From: Pseudoclavibacter sp. AY1H1
GTDB lineage: Bacteria; Actinomycetota; Actinomycetes; Actinomycetales; Microbacteriaceae
DNA length: 64,000 bases
Assembly (NCBI RefSeq): GCF_002931055.1
Contig: NZ_PSXX01000001.1
Coordinates: 558,001-622,000 of the forward strand
Reading direction: 5' to 3'
Shown here: piece by piece, positions 40,795 through 49,921 of the stretch
How the letters are laid out: each line of letters opens with the position of its first letter
Position numbering within the stretch: the first letter of the stretch is position 1
Position numbers and translations under genes: made by a program
The notes under the pieces: generated by a model
Told to the model about the DNA's origin: nothing
The model's input: the letters and a program-made list of their open reading frames with translations, nothing else
Databases searched by the model: none

Positions 40795-41874
40795 TCACGC
40801 AGCCGGCAACGACTCCAGCATGTGCTCCCAGGCGCGATGCACATCGGCCGAGACCAGCCCGAGCTGCGTCACCACGGCGACGCAGCGGGCGCGCTGATCG
40901 TAGAGCTCCAGCGTCGACGTGCGCCCCCGCGGCCCGCAGGCCGCCACGAGCAGACACGAGCGCACCGCGCCGAGATCGACCTCGATGACGCCATCGCCAA
41001 GCGAGACGACCAGGAGCGCGCCGACGCGTTCCACGAGGTGCACCAGCCCCGCGCCCAGCTGCAGCACCGCACTCGACGGAACACCCACGCAGACCGGCAA
41101 CCCGACCGAACTCAGGTGCTCGAACACCGCGGGGAGCAGCGAGGGATCCACGAGGCGGCTGTTGCCGACGCCACCGACACCCCAGCCAGAGCGAGCAGCG
41201 TTCCCGCGCACCAGCGCGGCGTGTCGATCGGACCCACCCGCATCGAGGATCGCATCCAGCTGCGCGAGCTGATCGCCGTCACGCCAGTCCACCTCAGCCT
41301 CCCTGGGCAGCTGCAGGTTGCGCAGCTGCGCGTCGCTCGGTGGCCGAGAACGTCCGAGGCTCGCGAGCAGCCCGGCGTCCTGGGCCGAGTGGACAAGCAC
41401 CCGATGCACGAGGCGCCCGTCGCTCGAATAGACATACAGACTGGGGAGCGCGCCCTGCACGCCCTCCTCGTGGGCGACCACCGCGACGCCGAGCGACGCC
41501 GGACGAACCCGCAACGTGATCCAGGCGGACGGCGCGCGCAGCGCCCGACCACACGCCGTCGGCAGGTCGTAGCTGCCGAACTGGTGGATCGTGCACGCGC
41601 CATTGCTGGTGGTCGCCGTCGCCGTGCCGAACCCGACAAGACCGTAGGCGAGGGCCTCCGGCGACAGCTTCACCTTGCGGAGCATTGTGTGCGGCGACGA
41701 CAGCAGCCGATCGAGCGTCCCAGCGTTGAGCGCGCTCACCTGCCGGGAGTGGGCCGCGCCGACTGCGCCATCCCGCCCGAGACCTCGGAGCCCACCGCCG
41801 CGACGCCGCGCGCACGGGCAGTTCCCGCTCGCCCCGCAGACCTCATCTCGGCCCGCGGTGTCCTCCGGCAGCAT
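40795..41874 (-). CDS. divergent HemS/HmuS-like heme-protein homologue
   Basis: Protein of up to 359 residues with two repeats resembling HemS/HmuS/ChuS heme-handling proteins. First repeat: ATATTSNGACTIHQFGSYD and SLYVYSSDGRLVHRVLV (compare RNEYAVHE and FFDxxGDAVxKVY). Second: LPVCVGVPSSAVLQLGAG, then RTSTLELYDQRARCVAVV (compare MVFVGNRGCVQI and SLELFD). The segment DWRDGDQLAQLDAIL aligns by eye with WRAMTDVHQFFTLL, so the heme-iron His of HemS is Ala here. The N-terminal 45 residues have three Cys and may not be translated; a GTG near residue 46 is an alternative start. It starts 3 bases after the diflavin reductase stop. Confidence 0.6.
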   Translation of the reverse strand: MLPEDTAGRDEVCGASGNCPCARRRGGGLRGLGRDGAVGAAHSRQVSALNAGTLDRLLSSPHTMLRKVKLSPEALAYGLVGFGTATATTSNGACTIHQFGSYDLPTACGRALRAPSAWITLRVRPASLGVAVVAHEEGVQGALPSLYVYSSDGRLVHRVLVHSAQDAGLLASLGRSRPPSDAQLRNLQLPREAEVDWRDGDQLAQLDAILDAGGSDRHAALVRGNAARSGWGVGGVGNSRLVDPSLLPAVFEHLSSVGLPVCVGVPSSAVLQLGAGLVHLVERVGALLVVSLGDGVIEVDLGAVRSCLLVAACGPRGRTSTLELYDQRARCVAVVTQLGLVSADVHRAWEHMLESLPAA

Positions 41875-41877
41875 GGC

Positions 41878-43614
41878 TCAGTACACGTCCCTCACGTAGC
41901 GCTTCTGGCGCTTCAACGCGGCAACGTACTCTGCCGCGCCTTCAGCCGTCACTCCTCGCTCCTGCGCGACCACCGCGTGGAGGGCGTCGTCGACGTCTCT
42001 CGCCATGCGCGATGCGTCACCGCAGACGTAGAAGTGCCCACCCTCCTCGAGCCAGGCGTAGAGCTCGGCGCTGTGCTCGAGCATCCGCGTCTGCACATAG
42101 ATTTTCTCCGCCTGGTCGCGCGAGAACGCCAGGTCGAGGCGGTCGAGGACACCGCGCTCGGTGAGCCCCGCGAGTTCCTCCTCGTAGATGAAGTCGCTGT
42201 CGCGGTGCTGGTCGCCGAAGAGCAGCCAGTTGCGTCCGGATGCGCCGCGCGCCTCACGCTCGTGCAGGAAGCCGCGGAACGGGGCGATCCCCGTGCCTGG
42301 GCCGACCATGATCATGGGGGCGTCGTCATCCTCAGGCACGCGGAACGCCGCGTTCGGCTGCAGGAACAGGTGCACGGGGTCGAGGTCGCCGACACGGTCC
42401 GCGAGGAACGTTGAGCACACGCCGCCGTACCGGCGGGCCTCGGTTCCGTACCGCACCGAGGCGACGGTGAGGTGGATGCGGTCCGGGCTGGCGAGCGGGC
42501 TCGACGAGATCGAGTAGGCGCGGTGCTGCATGGGCCGCAGCAGCGACGCGAACTCATCTGCGGTGAAGCTCACTCCCTGCGCAGCCCGGAGCACGTCGAG
42601 CGTGTCCCGGCCCCACAGCCAGCTGTCCAGCTGAGCCTTGTCGCCGCGCTGCACGAGCTCCGCGACGGCTCCGCTCGGCTCCCGAGCGGAGAGCTCCGCG
42701 AGCAGGTCCTTCGAGGGGGCCGTGATGTCGAGCTCTCGCTCGAACGCCGTGCGCAGCATCGAGCCGCTCTCGAGCGCTTCGTCACCGGAGAAGCCGAGGT
42801 GGCCGAGCAGCTCGTCGACGAGACCGGGCTCGTTGACCGGCACGACCGCGAGGGCGTCGCCCGCCGCGTACGTGATGCCGCTGTCGCCGAGATCGAACTC
42901 GTAGTGGCGGATCTCCTTCGAGCTTCGTGGCCCGGAGAGGATGCGGTTGACGGCGAGGCGCGACGGGTACGGCGTCTTTTTGTTCCACGGCGAGCGCACT
43001 CGGGCCGGCGCGGCGGCAGCGGCTGGCGCTGGAGCGGCGGTGTTCGGCTGGAGGGCCGCGAAGTGCTCGACCACCTCCGCGATCCACTCGGCGGCCGCAT
43101 CCTCGTAGTCGACGTCGCAGTCCACGCGCGGCACGACACGCGTCGCCCCGAGCTGCTCGAGGCGCGTGTCGATGAGCTTCCCGGCCTGGCAGTAGTCGTC
43201 GTAGCTGCTGTCTCCGAGCGCGAGGACCGCGAACTTCGTCGACTCGAGGCGCGGAGCACCGTCAGCGTTCAGCTCTTCCCAGAAGAGCTCGGCGTTGTCC
43301 GGCATCTCACCCTCGCCGTAGGTGGACGTGACGACGACGATGTTGCGTTCGCCGTTCAACGCCTCGGGGGAGACCGAGTCGAGCGGGGCGAGCGTCGCCG
43401 CGAGGCCTGCAGCTCGGGCCGCAGCCGCGAGGTCCTCAGCCACGAACTCGCAGTTCCCGGTCTGCGTGCCGATGAGGATCTCGAGCGTCAGCGTCGCGGC
43501 CTGAACCTCCTTGTCGGCGGTGGGGATCGCGGCGAGTCCCGCCATGAACCCGGAGAGCCATGCCTGCTGCTCCCTGGTGAAGGGGGCGTCGACGGGGATG
43601 AACGGCGCGCTCAT
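41878..43614 (-). CDS. CysJ-like diflavin reductase
   Basis: NADPH-FAD-FMN electron transfer protein of 578 residues, like the alpha subunit of sulfite reductase. A flavodoxin domain (about 38-185) has [20 protein letters not shown] and [13 protein letters not shown]. An Ala/Pro linker leads to the FAD domain, with [17 protein letters not shown] and [11 protein letters not shown]. The NADPH domain has [33 protein letters not shown] and the aromatic C-terminus KRYVRDVY. No cysI or nirA hemoprotein is nearby. Its ATG overlaps the stop of the second gltB by four bases, so the two are translationally coupled, and it probably supplies electrons to GltB2, to the HemS-like protein, or to both. Confidence 0.88.
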   Translation of the reverse strand: MSAPFIPVDAPFTREQQAWLSGFMAGLAAIPTADKEVQAATLTLEILIGTQTGNCEFVAEDLAAAARAAGLAATLAPLDSVSPEALNGERNIVVVTSTYGEGEMPDNAELFWEELNADGAPRLESTKFAVLALGDSSYDDYCQAGKLIDTRLEQLGATRVVPRVDCDVDYEDAAAEWIAEVVEHFAALQPNTAAPAPAAAAAPARVRSPWNKKTPYPSRLAVNRILSGPRSSKEIRHYEFDLGDSGITYAAGDALAVVPVNEPGLVDELLGHLGFSGDEALESGSMLRTAFERELDITAPSKDLLAELSAREPSGAVAELVQRGDKAQLDSWLWGRDTLDVLRAAQGVSFTADEFASLLRPMQHRAYSISSSPLASPDRIHLTVASVRYGTEARRYGGVCSTFLADRVGDLDPVHLFLQPNAAFRVPEDDDAPMIMVGPGTGIAPFRGFLHEREARGASGRNWLLFGDQHRDSDFIYEEELAGLTERGVLDRLDLAFSRDQAEKIYVQTRMLEHSAELYAWLEEGGHFYVCGDASRMARDVDDALHAVVAQERGVTAEGAAEYVAALKRQKRYVRDVY

Positions 43615-46600
43615 GCGAGGCCACCCGCCGTCGCGGCCGTCGGCTGCTGACGCTTCTCGGTGACGACGAGCTCGCGGGCGATGTCGACCATCGCCGCGGT
43701 CGCGAGGATCTCGTCCGTGCCCACCGACTGGAGGAGCCGGCGGTTCTTCACGTTCTGGTGCATGATCCACCCCGTCGTTCCTGGCGCGTCGATGCTGCGC
43801 ACGTTGCGCAGGCGGAGGGCGTCCTTGTAGTCCTCGAGGCGCTTCGCGGCGATGAGAGCAGCGAGCTCGGCGTCCTCGAACCGGTCGAGTTCACCGCGCA
43901 GGTACTTGTTGACGCGCTGCATGACGAAGAAGTCCTCGGTGAGGATGAGCTTCCGGACCGCGTCGACCACCCTGGGGTCGTCTGGTCCGCTGGCGTCTGG
44001 CACTCGGGTGAGCGCGATGTCCTGCGAGATGTTGAGCACCGCGTAGGAGGCGAGCAGGGCGAACCTGTCGTCACGGTCGGACTCCGAGCCGCCGGGGGTG
44101 CGCCCGCCGATCACCGGGTGACCGCCACGGTAGGCCTCCTTGAAGAGGCGGATGCGCTGGGTTGCGATGGAGGTGGAGAGCTCGTCCAGCAGCTCCTTGC
44201 GTCCCTTCGCGGCGAGGATCTTGTCGGCGTCCTGGTAGAGCAGGAGCGCCCGCGGCATACCGCAGAAGAACCTGCTGCGCTCGGACTCCCAGTCGCGGAG
44301 GATCTGCGCCGCGAGGGGCGAACCGGTCGCGTCGAGGTGCCACTGCAGGAGGAGCTTGACCGCGGCCTCGTGGAAGTCGCCGTGGCTGGTGTCGGTGATG
44401 GGGAACACGAGCAGGGAGTCGGCGCTCACGTTCTCGCGCGTCGAGCCGTCGGCGTCGTACTGGTAGACGAACCCGCCGCTCATGCCGTTGCCGAGGCCCT
44501 TGCCCGCGCTGCCGAGATTGAGGACGGCCCCGTTGGTCATGTACTCGCAGCCGAAGTCGCCGATGCCCTCGACGACCGCTGTTGCGCCGGAGTTGCGCAC
44601 CGCGAAGCGGTCGCCCGCCTCGCCCTGCACGAACGTGCGTCCGCCCGTCGCACCGAAGAGCGCGAAGTTGCCGATGAGCACGTTCTCGCCGGGCTCCGAG
44701 CCGCCGCCGCCGGGGGAGAGCACGACGATGGTTCCGCCGCCCTGGCTCTTGCCGACGCCGTCGTTCGCGGTTCCCGTGTGCACGAGGCGCATGCCGTCGT
44801 TGCTGAAGGCGCCGTAGGACTGTCCGGCGGATCCCTGCGTCGTGACGATGATGCTGCCGTCCACGAGCGAGCGCCTGCCTCGCTCGTCCTCGACGACTGC
44901 GGGGAGCCCTGCGACCGTCTCGGCATCGAGCTCGTAGTTGAGCATCCGCTCGATGTCGATCGACAGCTGACCGCCGACCGACTTGAAGCGGTTGCCCATC
45001 TCGACGCCTTCGATGAGGATCGACGGCTCTGCTCGGTCGACGAGGGCGGCCCGGATCTGCTCGACGAGGGAGTCGTCGATGCTGTAGTCCTTCTCGAGGT
45101 AGATGGGGTTGGCGACGATCTTCTCGGGAACCTTCGCGAGCATGTCGCGAACGTCGAGGTCGCCGACGCTCGCGGGGTGCGCGAGGAGCTGCAGCAGGTC
45201 GCCGCGCCCTCGTGCCTCCCCGAGCGAGCGCAGCCCCAGCGAGGCGAGGATCTCCCGCACCTCGTGCGAGATGTTGAGGAGGTACTGGGCGAGGGCGCGC
45301 GGGTCGCCGTCGAACACCTCGGGGTTGGTCGTGAGTCCGGCGGGGCACTTGATGTTGCAGTTCTTCGCCATGACGCAGCCGAGCATCATGAGCGCTGTCG
45401 TGCCGAATTCGAAGCTGTCCCCGCCGAGGAGCGCGGAGGTCACGACGTCGCTTGCCATCTGGTGGGCACCGGAGCAGCGCAGGACGACCTTCTGCCTGAG
45501 TCCGTTCGCGAGGAGCGCCTGGTGGACTTCAGCGACGCCGATCTCCGCCGAGCGTCCCGCGTACTTGAGGCTCGTGACGGCGGCCGCCCCCGTACCTCCC
45601 GTGTTGCCGGCGACGTTGATCACGTCGGCGCCCGCCTTGGCGACGCCGACGGCGATCGTGCCGATGCCCTCCGACGAGACGAGCTTCACGACGACCCGCA
45701 CCCGGGCTGCCTTGCAGTCGTGGATGAGCTGCGCGAGGTCCTCGATGGAGTAGGTGTCGTGGTGCGGCGGCGGCGAGACGAGCTCGACGCCTGGCGTCCC
45801 GCCGCGGGCCGCGGCGATGTCGACCGTGACCTTCGGCGCCGGCAGCTGGCCGCCTTCGCCGGGCTTCGCGCCCTGCCCGATCTTGATCTCGAGCTCCTGC
45901 AGCATCGGGTCGGCGAGGTAGCCGGCCCAGATGCCGAAGCGGCCGGACGCGAACTGCTTGATGCGCGAGCCCCGGATCGTGTTGTAGCGGGTGATGTGCT
46001 CGCCGCCCTCGCCGCAGTTCGACATGCCGCCGACCATGTTCGTGCCGTGCGCGACGGACTCGTGGGCGGTCGCGACGAGCGCACCGTGGCTCATGGCGCC
46101 GGATGCGAGGGTGCGAGCGATCTCGTGCGCGGGCTGCACCTCGTCGAGCGAGATGCTGTCCGGCGCCGTCCTGAGCAGGCTCAGGATGCTCGGTGCGCCC
46201 GGGGCGACGCGCACCTGGAGCTTCGAATCCGTCGCGGTCGTCTCGGTGATGGCGTTGCCGTCGAGGGCCGTGAGGACCTGCGCGAGCGCGTCGTAGCGGG
46301 TCGCTTCGCCGCCGAGGGGGCCGGTGAGCTTCAGCTCGTAGGTGGAGTTCTCCGTGTGCTCGATCTCGAGGCCGCGGACGCGGACGTCGCTGTTGCCCTC
46401 GAGCGAGAAGCGGCTGAGCTCCCGCGCGAACTCGGAGGGCGTCGAGGCGAGGCGGACGTCTGCGGGCAGCGAGAGCACGTCGCGGAGCGCCGAGGGGCGC
46501 CGCGTGCGCTCCTGGATGGTGTTCGTGACGAAGTCCCGGTAGCCGGGGGTGATCTCGAACGCGTCGATCTGCGCCGGCGTGAGCGCGCCGTATCCGCTGT

Positions 46601-49190
46601 AGGTGTACGCCTTGTCGTCGAGCCCGAACGCGTCGCCGAGCTGGCCGAGGGTGAGGAGTCGCAGCGAGTCGTGCCCTGGGTGCGGTTCGTCGCTCGCGGC
46701 GGGCGCTTCCGGCGCCTTCGTGGTCTCGAGGATGCGCGGCTCCTCGGTCATGTCGATGAACCCGCGCACCGCGGTGGTGCCGAACGAGTGGCCGGCGCCT
46801 TCCTGGCGCTCCTTGAAGAGGCCGAGGAGGGGGATCTGCTTCTCGTCGGCGACCGCGACGGCCCGCTCGTGCCACTCGGCGACCGCGAGGGCGATGCGCT
46901 CGAAGCGCACGCCACCGACTGGGGCGGCGAGGTGGGGGAAGTAGTCGGCGAGGACCGGGTCCTTCGTGTCGAGGTAGTTGGGCTCGAAGAACTCGCCGCC
47001 GATGTAGCTCTCGACGGTGCACAGGCCGACACGGCCCATGGTCTTCATGAGCGACTTCTCGGCGGCCTTCGCGAAGCGGGCCACGGCGAGGTCCGTGTCC
47101 GTGATCGTGTCGATCGAGGCGGCGCCGCTCGGGTAGCGCTCCTCGGCGCGCAGGCGCACGCAGAGCGGGTAGACCGCGGCGGCGCCGAAGCCGAGCGCGG
47201 CGGCGATGTGGTGCGAGGAGGGCAGCTGGCCGCTCTCCGCGATGATCGACACCCGCAGGCGCAGGCCCTCGCGGATGAGCCGCTGGTTGACGGCCGCGAT
47301 GACCAGGATGAGGGGGATCGCGGCCAGCTCGCGCGACACGTTGCGGTCGGTGAGCACGGCGATGCCGCCCTGGGCGCGCGCGAACGTGGTCACGGCGTCG
47401 CACACGCGCTCGACGGCGTCGCGCAGCGAGGCGGCGTTGGCGGGGGCGTCGCCCTGCACGGGCGTGTAGAGGATCTCGAAGCGCTCGAGCGGCGCGAGGC
47501 GCTGCTCGCGGAGCGCGACCATGTTGAGGTGGCTGAGGATGGGCGAGGGCACGACGATCTGCCGCGTCTGGTTGCCGCCGTCGGGCTTGGCGCCGAGTGC
47601 GACGCGCAGCGTCATGCCGTCGGCCTCCCGGATGCTGTCGAGCGGCGGGTTCGTGACCTGCGCGAAGCGCTGCGAGAAGTACTTCGCGAGACCGCCCTCC
47701 TGGTCGGAGAGCGCGTTGATGGCGTTGCCGTAGCCCATGGCGGAGATGCGCTCGGTGCCGTTGGCGAGCATCGGGTCCATCATGAACTTGAAGCTCTCCT
47801 GGTTCAGCGAGTACGCGACGTACCTGCCGGCGGGGGAGAGGTCCCCGTCGTAGCCGAGCGTGTTGCTTCCCCGGTCGATCTCGGGCAGCTCGATGTCCTC
47901 GATGTTGACGCGCGCGGCTTCGAGGTCCGCGCTGTAGTCGCGCCGGAGCGCGAGCTGCTCGAGCGCCTCCCACGTGCGGAAGCTGCGCCCCTGCGTGTGG
48001 TCGAAGTAGAGCATCCCGCCCGCTTCGATGCGCCCGCGGCGCACGATGCTGCCCGGTGCGAACTGGATCTGCCCGGCCTCGGAGCTCACCACGAGGTACT
48101 CGTCGGTCTCGACGGTGCGCAACGGGCGCAGCCCGAGGCGGTCGAGCCGCGCGCCGATGATGTCGCCGTTGCTGAAGACGAGTGCTGCCGGTCCGTCGTT
48201 CTTCTCCTCGTAGAGGGAGAAGAACTCGAGCATGTCCCGGACCTCCGGGGTGAGCGTGCGGTCGTTCTCCCACGCCGGCGGCATGGTCGAGACGACGGCC
48301 TCGACGAGCTCGAGCCCGTCGTCGAAGACGCGGCTCTGCAGGGTCTGGTCGAAGCGGCTGCTGTCCGACTGCCCAGGTGGATGCACGATGACGCGTCCCC
48401 GCGCGGTCGCGAGCGCGTTCTCGGAGAGGCGGTTCTTGCGGTCGGTGTTGAGCTCACCGTTGTGCGCGAGCATGCGGAACGGCTGCGCCATGCTCGGGTG
48501 CGGCTCCGTGTTGGTCGAGAAGCGCGTGTGGAAGAAGAGCGTGCGAACCGACTGGCGCTCGTCGAGCAGGTCGGTGAAGTACGGGATGACCTCGTTCGAG
48601 TTGAGGCGGCCCTTGAGCGTCTGCGTGCGGGCGCTCAGCGACAGGGGGTAGAGGCCCTGGAGCGCGGCGTTGGAGTAGGCGATGCCCTCGATGTCGAGGA
48701 GCGCGGCGTTGGCCGCGGCGTCCATCTCGGCGCGGCTCCAGCCCTCGGCCGCGACGAAGATCCACTGGACGATCGGCAGCTGGTAGTGCGCCGCGGCGGG
48801 GCGCGCGACGGTGGCGTCGACGGGCACGTCGCGGACGAGGATCGGCTCGATGCCGTGCGCGCGCAGCGTGCTGGAGATGAGCTCATGCGCCACGTCGAGC
48901 TGCTCGACGTCGCTCGGCATGAAGAAGTTGCCCACGCCGAAGAGGCCCGACTCGAGCTCGCGCCCGACGAGCGAGCTGAAGAACTCGACCGACAGGTCGA
49001 CGTTGATGCCGGCGCCGTCGCCGACGCCTTCGGCGGACATGCCTCCGCGGTGGGGAATCGCGCAGAGCGCCTCGTTTCCGAGCCGGATCACATCATGGTG
49101 CTGCACGCCGTCCTTGCGCGTGATGAAGCCGACGCCGCAGTCGCTCTTCTCGAGCTCGGGACGGTACAGACCAACGGTTTTTTGCGACAC
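43611..49190 (-). CDS. second, enlarged glutamate synthase large subunit-like protein
   Basis: GltB paralogue of 1859 residues, against 1522 for the gltB at 28037. The glutaminase nucleophile is Cys18 (KSDCGVGFI), and [29 protein letters not shown] is intact. FMN domain: [17 protein letters not shown] and [12 protein letters not shown]. The Fe-S cysteine codons at 45375, 45357 and 45345 read [11 protein letters not shown], spacing C-x5-C-x3-C, one residue shorter than usual. An insert of more than 100 residues precedes the FMN domain, and about 185 residues follow the GXGXG domain. GTG 49190 has GGAGG 7 bases upstream. No gltD follows; a diflavin reductase is coupled by ATGA instead. Confidence 0.88.
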   Translation of the reverse strand: MSQKTVGLYRPELEKSDCGVGFITRKDGVQHHDVIRLGNEALCAIPHRGGMSAEGVGDGAGINVDLSVEFFSSLVGRELESGLFGVGNFFMPSDVEQLDVAHELISSTLRAHGIEPILVRDVPVDATVARPAAAHYQLPIVQWIFVAAEGWSRAEMDAAANAALLDIEGIAYSNAALQGLYPLSLSARTQTLKGRLNSNEVIPYFTDLLDERQSVRTLFFHTRFSTNTEPHPSMAQPFRMLAHNGELNTDRKNRLSENALATARGRVIVHPPGQSDSSRFDQTLQSRVFDDGLELVEAVVSTMPPAWENDRTLTPEVRDMLEFFSLYEEKNDGPAALVFSNGDIIGARLDRLGLRPLRTVETDEYLVVSSEAGQIQFAPGSIVRRGRIEAGGMLYFDHTQGRSFRTWEALEQLALRRDYSADLEAARVNIEDIELPEIDRGSNTLGYDGDLSPAGRYVAYSLNQESFKFMMDPMLANGTERISAMGYGNAINALSDQEGGLAKYFSQRFAQVTNPPLDSIREADGMTLRVALGAKPDGGNQTRQIVVPSPILSHLNMVALREQRLAPLERFEILYTPVQGDAPANAASLRDAVERVCDAVTTFARAQGGIAVLTDRNVSRELAAIPLILVIAAVNQRLIREGLRLRVSIIAESGQLPSSHHIAAALGFGAAAVYPLCVRLRAEERYPSGAASIDTITDTDLAVARFAKAAEKSLMKTMGRVGLCTVESYIGGEFFEPNYLDTKDPVLADYFPHLAAPVGGVRFERIALAVAEWHERAVAVADEKQIPLLGLFKERQEGAGHSFGTTAVRGFIDMTEEPRILETTKAPEAPAASDEPHPGHDSLRLLTLGQLGDAFGLDDKAYTYSGYGALTPAQIDAFEITPGYRDFVTNTIQERTRRPSALRDVLSLPADVRLASTPSEFARELSRFSLEGNSDVRVRGLEIEHTENSTYELKLTGPLGGEATRYDALAQVLTALDGNAITETTATDSKLQVRVAPGAPSILSLLRTAPDSISLDEVQPAHEIARTLASGAMSHGALVATAHESVAHGTNMVGGMSNCGEGGEHITRYNTIRGSRIKQFASGRFGIWAGYLADPMLQELEIKIGQGAKPGEGGQLPAPKVTVDIAAARGGTPGVELVSPPPHHDTYSIEDLAQLIHDCKAARVRVVVKLVSSEGIGTIAVGVAKAGADVINVAGNTGGTGAAAVTSLKYAGRSAEIGVAEVHQALLANGLRQKVVLRCSGAHQMASDVVTSALLGGDSFEFGTTALMMLGCVMAKNCNIKCPAGLTTNPEVFDGDPRALAQYLLNISHEVREILASLGLRSLGEARGRGDLLQLLAHPASVGDLDVRDMLAKVPEKIVANPIYLEKDYSIDDSLVEQIRAALVDRAEPSILIEGVEMGNRFKSVGGQLSIDIERMLNYELDAETVAGLPAVVEDERGRRSLVDGSIIVTTQGSAGQSYGAFSNDGMRLVHTGTANDGVGKSQGGGTIVVLSPGGGGSEPGENVLIGNFALFGATGGRTFVQGEAGDRFAVRNSGATAVVEGIGDFGCEYMTNGAVLNLGSAGKGLGNGMSGGFVYQYDADGSTRENVSADSLLVFPITDTSHGDFHEAAVKLLLQWHLDATGSPLAAQILRDWESERSRFFCGMPRALLLYQDADKILAAKGRKELLDELSTSIATQRIRLFKEAYRGGHPVIGGRTPGGSESDRDDRFALLASYAVLNISQDIALTRVPDASGPDDPRVVDAVRKLILTEDFFVMQRVNKYLRGELDRFEDAELAALIAAKRLEDYKDALRLRNVRSIDAPGTTGWIMHQNVKNRRLLQSVGTDEILATAAMVDIARELVVTEKRQQPTAATAGGLA

Positions 49191-49314
49191 GAAGATGCCT
49201 CCAAGGGACAGCAGCGAGGGGAAAGGCGACGCGAACACTGCAACATTGGAGGTTTCGTCTGCGGGAGTCGTCACTTGGTGCGGTGCGGGGTTCCCAGCGG
49301 CATAGCGGTATACG

Positions 49315-49333
49315 TACGGTAAGGGTTGCCTAA
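49315..49333 (-). promoter_or_regulatory. DtxR/IdeR-type iron box upstream of the gltB2 operon
   Basis: Read on the minus strand, TTAGGCAACCCTTACCGTA matches 16 of 19 positions of the DtxR/IdeR consensus TWAGGTWAGSCTWACCTWA. It lies about 125 bases before the gltB2 GTG. TATACC at 49312-49307 just after it is a possible -10 box, so a bound iron regulator would cover the promoter. The rest of the gap 49191-49464 holds no gene. Confidence 0.55.
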
Positions 49334-49464
49334 AGCTGGCGCAAGGCCACGCGCCGATGATCGATCGACGGATTTCGCGGTCACGGCACTTGGACAGGTG
49401 GTTCCGACTGCCCACGTCCTCCCCTGCATCCGCGTCCTCGTTCTCCGGCTGAGATGATGGAGGC

Positions 49465-49725
49465 ATGAGCGACGTCAAGACATACATGCGAACTGCCTCC
49501 GCGGAGGCCGACGCCGGCGAGGACACCCTCGCGGAGGTCACCGACAGGCTCGTGCAGCGCCTCGTGGAGGCCGCTGCCGCCGACGGCATCACGATCCCGG
49601 AGGGCGAAGTCGAGGTCGACGTGCTCGTCGACGACACGCTGAACCTGTGGGACGCGACCGCGACCTGGTCCGGATCCGGTGCAAGCGCCGCGGATGCTGA
49701 GGCGACGGTCACCGACATCGGCTAG
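49465..49725 (+). CDS. hypothetical small acidic protein
   Basis: Protein of 86 residues with no recognised family, very acidic (about 20 Asp/Glu). A helical N-terminal half (SAEADAGEDTLAEVTDRLVQRLVEAAAADG) is followed by a beta-like stretch VEVDVLVDDTLNLWDATATWSG. No signal peptide or membrane helix. GGAGG is one base before ATG 49465, too close for normal use, so the start or the expression mode is uncertain. It is divergent from the gltB2 operon, and the iron box lies about 130 bases upstream of it. A strong terminator follows, which supports a real transcript. Confidence 0.5.
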   Translation: MSDVKTYMRTASAEADAGEDTLAEVTDRLVQRLVEAAAADGITIPEGEVEVDVLVDDTLNLWDATATWSGSGASAADAEATVTDIG

Positions 49726-49746
49726 CGCCGAACACGACACACGCGC

Positions 49747-49791
49747 GAAGCCCCGGTTCGGCCAGTGAATCACTGGCCGAACCGGGGCTTC
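49747..49791. terminator. bidirectional terminator, 22-bp stem
   Basis: GAAGCCCCGGTTCGGCCAG and the rest of the arm (49747-49768) pair perfectly with 49770-49791, around a single central base. It lies between the convergent small acidic gene and the surface protein gene. The core GCCAGTGAATCACTGG (49761-49776) recurs in the tRNA terminator at 51923-51938. The rest of 49792-49921 holds no gene. Confidence 0.75.
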
Positions 49792-49921
49792 CCTCTGTGC
49801 ACGGACTGCGGACTTCGGACTCCCGTCGAGGGACGGTTGCCGGCTCGTCTCAGCGACGCGCCGTCACCGAGACTCGATCACCGGCCGGATACGGCCCGGG
49901 AATCGAGCACGGACGACGCGA

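Noticed and set aside
40795-41010. Reading the operon as a sulfite reductase locus
   Set aside because: No CysI/NirA siroheme protein is present and the third gene matches HemS-like repeats, so CysJ alone does not make a sulfite reductase.
43758-49322. Open frame of 1854 codons opposite the second gltB
   Set aside because: It mirrors gltB2 codon by codon, gives Arg/Asp/Val-rich low-complexity protein and has no family motif; high GC at third positions removes stop codons on the opposite strand.
49191-49718. N-terminal extension of gltB2 upstream of 49190
   Set aside because: It would cross the iron box, the promoter and the small divergent gene, while GTG 49190 has a good ribosome site and the family sequence begins just after it.
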